DNA of 8,904 nt. It comes from Oscillospiraceae bacterium. GTDB taxonomy: Bacteria > Bacillota > Clostridia > Oscillospirales > Oscillospiraceae. Below, in pieces: positions 4,529 to 8,904 of this stretch. Both the position numbers and the translations under genes were made by a program. The stretch covers positions 1 to 8,904 of the forward strand of contig JAFVAS010000270.1 of the NCBI GenBank assembly GCA_017480395.1. Reading direction: 5' to 3'. The first letter of the stretch is position 1, and each line of letters begins with the position of its first letter. The notes under the pieces are model-generated. The model saw nothing but the letters and a program-made list of their open reading frames with translations, did no database searches and was not told the origin of the DNA.

Positions 4529-6991
4529 GTGTCGGATGATCTGATCTGCCAGGTGGCGGTGTCCTCCGCCACCTACGCCATCGACAAGCCCTATACCTAT
4601 TTCGTCCCCGAAAATTACGCTGACCGGGCTGCCCCGGGCATGCGCGTGGTCGTCCCCTTTGGCAAGGGAAACCGCCATGTGGAGGGCATGCTGCTCTCCG
4701 TGCAGACAGGGGAGCGGACGAAGGGGGTCAAGCCCATCTTGTCCCTGCTGGATGGGGAACCGCTCCTCTCGCCGGAGCAGATCCAGCTGGCCCTGTGGAT
4801 GCGGGAGCGCTATTTCTGCACCGTCTACGACGCGGTGAAGGCCATGCTGCCCTCCGGCCTCTACTACTCCATTAAGGACGTTTACCGCCTGACCGATGGG
4901 ATCGATAAGGAGCGGGCCTATGCCGCCTCCAGCCGTCCCGCCGCCCAAAAGGTGCTCGATCTGCTGTACGCCAGCGATGGCCGGATGGAGAAGGGTACCC
5001 TCTATTCCGCCTTTTTTGACGCCAATCCCTCCAAAGCGCTGAAGGAGCTGGAGGGGGCCGGTGTGATCTGGATCGACACCGCCGCCTCCCGCGCTGTGGC
5101 GGATAAGCAGGAGCAGCTGGCTGCGCTCTGTGTTGACGCGGCGGAGGCTCTGTCCAAGCTTCCGCCCCAGGCGGCCTCGCAGCGCGCCATCATCCGACTG
5201 CTGGCCGATCTGCCGGAGGTCAGCGTGAAGGACATCAAATACTTCACCGGGGCCTCCATCCGAAGCGTAAAGGCGCTGGAGAAGCGGGGCATCATCCGTC
5301 TGGAGCTGCGGGAGGTGTTCCGCCGCCCCCACGTGCAGGAGGTTCCGCCTCAGTCGCCCCCAAAGCTGAACGACGGGCAGCAGCGCTGTTTCGACGGCCT
5401 GGACGCGCTGGCAAGGGCGGGAAAGCCCGCCTGTGCGCTGCTCTACGGCGTCACGGGCAGCGGAAAGACCCAGTTCTATATCCGGCTGATCCACTCCGCC
5501 CTCGCCCGGGGCAAGACCGCCCTGGTGCTGGTGCCGGAGATCGCATTGACCCCTCAGATGATGGCCCACTTCACCGCCCAGTTTGGCGACGAGGTAGCCA
5601 TCCTCCACAGCATGCTGTCAGCGGGGGAGCGCTATGACGAGTGGAAGCGCATCCGCTCCGGCCGGGCCAGAGTCGTGGTGGGCACCCGCTCCGCCGTGTT
5701 CGCGCCGCTGCAAGACCTCGGTCTGCTGGTGCTGGACGAGGAGCAGGAGGGCAGCTATAAATCGGAAAACACCCCCCGATATCACGCCCGGGACGTGGCA
5801 AAATACCGCGCGGCGAAGGAGCGTGCCCTGCTTGTGCTGGGCTCCGCCACGCCGACGGTGGAGACCATGTTCTTCGCCAAGAGCGGGAAATACCACCTGT
5901 TTGAGCTGAGAACGCGGTACAATCAGCAGGAGCTCCCCCGGGTGATCGTCTCCGACCTGAAGGAGAATCTGCGGGCCGGGTCGGCCTCCATCCTGGGCGA
6001 GGAGCTGAAACGCGAGCTGGGGGAGAACCTCCGCCGGGGAGAGCAGTCCATTCTGTTCATCAACCGCCGGGGCAGCAGCCGTATGGTGGTCTGCATCGAG
6101 TGCGGCGCGTCTCCCGCCTGCCCACGCTGTACCACAACGCTGACCTATCACAAGGCCAATGGCCGTCTGATGTGTCACTACTGCGGATATTCCCAGGCGA
6201 TGCCGTCCAATTGTCCCTCCTGCGGCGGAGATATTTACTTCTCCGGAGCGGGCACCCAAAAGGTGCAGGAGGAGGTGGAGGAGCTGTTTCCGGGCATCGA
6301 GGTGATGCGGCTGGATACCGACACGGTTTCTGTCAGCCATCCCCACGAGAAAATGCTGGAGCGGTTCCGCCATCAGAAGATCCCGGTGCTGGTGGGCACC
6401 CAGATGGTGGCAAAGGGGCTTGATTTCGAGTCCGTCACCCTGGTGGGTGTCATCTGCGCCGACCAGTCCCTCTATGTGGACAACTATCGCGCCTCGGAGC
6501 GCACCTTTTCGCTGCTGACCCAGGTGGTTGGCCGGGCGGGCCGGGGAGAGCGCTCCGGGCGGGCGGTCATTCAGACCTATACTCCGAAAAACGATGTAAT
6601 TTTGTGCGCAGCACAGCAGGACTATGACCGCTTCTATGAAAGCGAGATCGAGCTGCGCCAGGCCCGGGGCTTGCCGCCCTACCGGGACATGTATGTCATC
6701 ACCGTCTCCGGCCCGGACGAAGGGGCCGTGCTGCGCTGCTGCATGCGGGTTGCAGACGGCCTGCGGGCGTGGCGGGACACGCCGGAGATGGCGGAATGTG
6801 ACCTGCAGATCCTCGGTCCCTCCGCCGCCCCGGTGCTGATGGTCAACCTGCGCTATCGCTACCGGATCACCGTGCTGGGCAGGTCGGGGAACCGCGTACA
6901 CAGAATGGTGGGATTTATTCTGAAATCGGCCCACGCCGATCCGCTGAACCGCGGCGTTTCCGTCACGGCGGATCGGAATCCGATGGATTGA
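4529..6991 (+). CDS. priA: Primosomal replication-restart helicase PriA
   Basis: 820 aa, starting with GTG; the SD AAAGGAGGG (4512–4520) lies 8 nt upstream, which decides the start. PriA recognises stalled forks, unwinds the lagging arm and reloads the replicative helicase. Visible parts are the 3'-end-binding N-terminal domain (about 1–105, 'YAIDKPYTYFVPE', 'VVVPFGKGNR'), a winged-helix linker region, Walker A 'GVTGSGKT' (307–314), motif II DEEQ (403–406) followed by 'GSYKSENTPRYHARDVA', 'LGSATP' (437–442), and eight zinc cysteines in four pairs (C522/525, C531/534, C549/552, C562/565). Then come 'GTQMVAKGLDF' (623–633) and motif VI 'QVVGRAGRG' (665–673). All helicase and zinc elements look intact. 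The fourth residue of motif II is Gln instead of the His common in PriA. It stands 37 nt before def. Confidence 0.97.
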   Translation: MSDDLICQVAVSSATYAIDKPYTYFVPENYADRAAPGMRVVVPFGKGNRHVEGMLLSVQTGERTKGVKPILSLLDGEPLLSPEQIQLALWMRERYFCTVYDAVKAMLPSGLYYSIKDVYRLTDGIDKERAYAASSRPAAQKVLDLLYASDGRMEKGTLYSAFFDANPSKALKELEGAGVIWIDTAASRAVADKQEQLAALCVDAAEALSKLPPQAASQRAIIRLLADLPEVSVKDIKYFTGASIRSVKALEKRGIIRLELREVFRRPHVQEVPPQSPPKLNDGQQRCFDGLDALARAGKPACALLYGVTGSGKTQFYIRLIHSALARGKTALVLVPEIALTPQMMAHFTAQFGDEVAILHSMLSAGERYDEWKRIRSGRARVVVGTRSAVFAPLQDLGLLVLDEEQEGSYKSENTPRYHARDVAKYRAAKERALLVLGSATPTVETMFFAKSGKYHLFELRTRYNQQELPRVIVSDLKENLRAGSASILGEELKRELGENLRRGEQSILFINRRGSSRMVVCIECGASPACPRCTTTLTYHKANGRLMCHYCGYSQAMPSNCPSCGGDIYFSGAGTQKVQEEVEELFPGIEVMRLDTDTVSVSHPHEKMLERFRHQKIPVLVGTQMVAKGLDFESVTLVGVICADQSLYVDNYRASERTFSLLTQVVGRAGRGERSGRAVIQTYTPKNDVILCAAQQDYDRFYESEIELRQARGLPPYRDMYVITVSGPDEGAVLRCCMRVADGLRAWRDTPEMAECDLQILGPSAAPVLMVNLRYRYRITVLGRSGNRVHRMVGFILKSAHADPLNRGVSVTADRNPMD

Positions 6992-7027
6992 CAAAATACA
7001 TGCACTCCACGAGAAAGGAAGAGAAAC

Positions 7028-7525
7028 ATGGCACTGCGTGAGATTATAAAGAAGGGCGACGAGGTGTTGGGTAAAAAATGCCACCCGGTCACGAAATTCG
7101 ACGCCAAACTCCACCGACTGCTGGACGACATGGCGGAGACCCTGCGGCAGGCGGACGGCGTCGGCCTGGCCGCGCCGCAGGTGGGCATTCTGCGCCAGAT
7201 CGTTTTGGTCATCAACAAGCAGGATCAGATCATTGAGCTGATCAACCCGGAGATCATCGCCACCTCCGGCGAGCAGTACGGGCTGGAGGGCTGTCTCTCC
7301 GTACCCGGACGTTATGGTTTTGTCAAACGCCCGATGGTGGTGCGGGTGCGCGCCCAGGATCGGTTCGGCAATACCTTTGAGGTGGAGGACGACGAGATTA
7401 CCGCCCGCTGCTTCTGCCACGAGATCGATCACCTCAGCGGCCATCTGTTCGATGAGCTGTGTGACCGCACCTATACCGTCGAGGAGATCGACGAGATGGA
7501 GCGCCAGGCCGGCGAGAAGGAGTAA
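7028..7525 (+). CDS. def: Peptide deformylase
   Basis: 165 aa. It removes the formyl group from N-terminal formyl-methionine of new proteins, co-translationally. All three motifs are present: 'GVGLAAPQ' (residues 44–51), 'EGCLS' (87–91) and 'HEIDH' (131–135). The metal ligands are therefore C89, H131 and H135, with E132 as catalytic base and Q51 in the oxyanion site. The residue before HEIDH is Cys130 where many enzymes have Gln. I believe this is frequent in clostridial deformylases and see no reason to doubt activity. The SD AAAGGAA (7014–7020) is 7 nt before ATG. It is followed after 8 nt by fmt, the gene for the enzyme that adds the formyl group; the pairing is common in bacteria. Confidence 0.97.
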   Translation: MALREIIKKGDEVLGKKCHPVTKFDAKLHRLLDDMAETLRQADGVGLAAPQVGILRQIVLVINKQDQIIELINPEIIATSGEQYGLEGCLSVPGRYGFVKRPMVVRVRAQDRFGNTFEVEDDEITARCFCHEIDHLSGHLFDELCDRTYTVEEIDEMERQAGEKE

Positions 7526-7533
7526 AGCAACCG

Positions 7534-8454
7534 ATGCGAATCGTGTTCATGGGCACGCCGGACTTTGCCGTGCCCTCGCTGGAGCGGCTGATTGCCGACG
7601 GACATCAGGTCGTCGGCGTCTACACCCAGCCGGATAAACCGAAGAACCGGGGGATGAAGCTGACGGCCAGCCCGGTCAAGGAGCACGCCCTGGCCCACGG
7701 CATCCCGGTCTTTCAGCCCACGACGCTGAAGGACGACGCCGTATTTGAGGAGCTGTGCACCCTCGCGCCGGAGCTGATTGTCGTCGCCGCCTATGGCAAA
7801 ATTCTGCCCAAGCGCATTCTGGACTGCCCGGAAAAGGGCTGCATCAATGTCCACTCCTCGCTCCTGCCCAGATACCGCGGAGCGGCCCCCATCAACTGGG
7901 CCATCCTGAACGGGGAGGACGAGACCGGCGTCACCATCATGTATATGGCCGAGGGACTGGACACCGGGGACATCATCTCCCAGCGCGCCACTCCCATTGA
8001 CCCGAACGAGAGCGTGGAGACGCTGCATGACCGCCTGGCGGCGCTCGGCGCCTCGCTGCTCTCGGAGACCGTTGTGTCCATCGCTGACGGCACAGCCACC
8101 AGGAGACCCCAGGATGACGCGCAATCCAACTACGCGCCGATGCTGAACCGGGAGCTATCGCCCGTCGATTTCACCCGCAGCGCCCGTCAGATCCACGATC
8201 AGATCCGGGGCCTCGTTCCCTGGCCCGCCGCCTGTATGGAGGTGGAGGGATTAAGCCTCAAGCTCTTTGCCTCCGATCTGCCCGGTGAGGAGAGTGAACT
8301 GCCTCCCGGCACCATCCTGGGCGCGGATAAAAAGGGCATGCGAATTGTCTGTGGGGACGGGAAGGTTCTGCGCATACTGGAGCTCCAGGCCCCGGGCAAG
8401 AAGCGGATGCGCGCGGTGGACTACCTGCGCGGCCATCCGCTGACCCGCCAATGA
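7534..8454 (+). CDS. fmt: Methionyl-tRNA formyltransferase
   Basis: 306 aa, standard length. It transfers a formyl group from 10-formyltetrahydrofolate to Met-tRNAfMet for translation initiation. The N-terminal formyltransferase domain (1–~190) begins 'MRIVFMGTPDFAVPSLERL' and contains 'INVHSSLLPRYRGAAPINWA' split over 104–123 with catalytic N105 and H107, and 'GLDTGD' (141–146) with D143. The 16-residue-type loop with basic residues that grips the tRNA acceptor stem is seen as 'QPDKPKNRGMKLTASPVK' (32–49). The C-terminal OB-fold domain follows from about 205 ('FTRSARQIHDQIRGLVPWPAA', 'ILELQAPGKKRM'). The SD GAAGGAG (7516–7522) lies inside the end of def. The stop overlaps the rsmB start as ATGA. 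Confidence 0.97.
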   Translation: MRIVFMGTPDFAVPSLERLIADGHQVVGVYTQPDKPKNRGMKLTASPVKEHALAHGIPVFQPTTLKDDAVFEELCTLAPELIVVAAYGKILPKRILDCPEKGCINVHSSLLPRYRGAAPINWAILNGEDETGVTIMYMAEGLDTGDIISQRATPIDPNESVETLHDRLAALGASLLSETVVSIADGTATRRPQDDAQSNYAPMLNRELSPVDFTRSARQIHDQIRGLVPWPAACMEVEGLSLKLFASDLPGEESELPPGTILGADKKGMRIVCGDGKVLRILELQAPGKKRMRAVDYLRGHPLTRQ

Positions 8455-8904
8455 CCCCCGCAGCCGTGACCCCTGCCCGGGAGGCGGCGTATCAGGCGCT
8501 GATGGCCTGTGAAGCCCGCGGTGCCTGGTCGGATCAGGCCATTCGCGCAGCGGCAAAAAAAGCGGCGCTGCAGCCCAAGGACGCAGCGCTGGCAGCGGTC
8601 ATCTGTTATGGGGTGATCCAGAACCGGCTTCTGCTGGATTTCTGGATCGACGCCTATTCAAAAATCCCTGCGCGAAAGCTGGATTCGGAGGTGCGGGTCA
8701 GTCTGCGCATGGGGTTTTATCAGCTTCGCTTTCTGGATCGCATTCCCGACCGGGCCGCAGTCAATGAATCGGTCAATCTGGTACGCCGCCACGACAGGAA
8801 CCGAGGGGCTGCTGGACTGACCAATGCGGTGCTGCGGGCATTTCTGCGCGGGGGAGAACCGCCGATGCCCGAACAGGAAGACCGGCTCATATATCTATCG
8901 ATCC
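8451..8904 (+). CDS. rsmB: 16S rRNA (cytosine-5) methyltransferase RsmB, N-terminal part
   Basis: The frame is open from ATG 8451 to the window end (151 codons plus one base), so the gene is cut at its 3' side. The visible part is the NusB-like RNA-binding domain: 'AREAAYQALMACEARGAWSDQAI' (9–31), 'KDAALAAVICYGVIQNRLLLDFWIDAY' split over 43–69, and the diagnostic 'RIPDRAAVNESVNLVRRHDR' (97–116) with 'GLTNAVLRAFLR' (122–133). The SAM-binding methyltransferase domain, which methylates C967 of 16S rRNA in Escherichia coli, must lie beyond the window. The ATG overlaps the fmt stop (ATGA), and rsmB directly follows fmt in Bacillus too, which supports the name (sun in older usage). No clear SD is seen; translation is probably coupled to fmt. 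Confidence 0.9.
   Translation, partial: MTPAAVTPAREAAYQALMACEARGAWSDQAIRAAAKKAALQPKDAALAAVICYGVIQNRLLLDFWIDAYSKIPARKLDSEVRVSLRMGFYQLRFLDRIPDRAAVNESVNLVRRHDRNRGAAGLTNAVLRAFLRGGEPPMPEQEDRLIYLSI

Noticed and set aside
4451..5608. A 385-codon minus-strand open frame under the N-terminal part of priA
   Set aside because: Shadow of priA codon bias; no domain and no separate expression signals.
6534..6563. Run of G-tracts as a possible G-quadruplex
   Set aside because: It encodes the essential GRAGRGERSGR helicase motif of PriA in a GC-rich genome, and one loop is 10 nt. Coding constraint explains it.
6988..6993. TTGACA at the end of priA as a promoter for def
   Set aside because: There is no TATAAT-like element about 17 nt downstream; that position holds the def ribosome-binding region. 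A lone -35 hexamer is not enough.
5618..7444. A 608-codon open frame on the minus strand across priA and def
   Set aside because: It is antisense to two intact, clearly recognised genes. Its translation is rich in His, Gly and Leu with no recognisable domain, as expected for a GC-rich shadow frame, and it has no convincing SD or promoter.

Overview
This GC-rich window is densely coding on the + strand only. It suggests a chromosomal segment of an anaerobic Firmicute, most likely a high-GC Clostridia of the Oscillospiraceae type. The reasons are Shine-Dalgarno sites of the GGAGG type, the Firmicute gene order yicC/yloC–remA–gmk–rpoZ–priA–def–fmt–rsmB (as in Bacillus subtilis), and an upstream cdaR (YbbR) tail followed by a DUF5685–J-domain pair that I associate with Clostridia. 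The taxonomic placement is an inference. There are no RNA genes, mobile elements, CRISPR arrays or signs of recent transfer.

Layout. Positions 1–2398 hold the less-studied part: the C-terminal end of a YbbR-domain protein (regulator of the c-di-AMP synthase CdaA), a DUF5685 protein, a J-domain/TPR protein with a cysteine-rich tail, and a small polytopic membrane protein. The last three are tightly coupled: a 3-nt gap at the first junction, then ATGA and TGATG stop/start overlaps. A textbook extended sigma-A promoter (TTGACA, 17-nt spacer, TGtTATAAT) begins inside the stop codon of the membrane protein gene and starts a second transcription unit. An imperfect inverted repeat lies at the predicted start site.

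Positions 2474–4454 encode YicC/YloC endoribonuclease, the RemA-type regulator, guanylate kinase and RNA polymerase omega. A GC-rich hairpin follows rpoZ and may attenuate transcription. Positions 4529–8904 then encode replication-restart helicase PriA, peptide deformylase, methionyl-tRNA formyltransferase and the start of the 16S rRNA cytosine methyltransferase RsmB, which runs off the window. The order is the Bacillus one except that coaBC, normally between rpoZ and priA, is absent.

Functionally, the second half is a core information-processing operon: nucleotide supply, RNA polymerase, RNA decay, fork restart, formylation and deformylation of initiator methionine, and ribosome modification. 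The best candidate for something undescribed is the three-gene unit at 325–2398. Its first protein is helical, with two Asp-rich motifs resembling those of class I isoprenoid synthases and with cysteine pairs. It is coupled to a co-chaperone-like J protein with six cysteines in its last 17 residues, and to a membrane protein. That reading is a hypothesis, not a demonstrated system.
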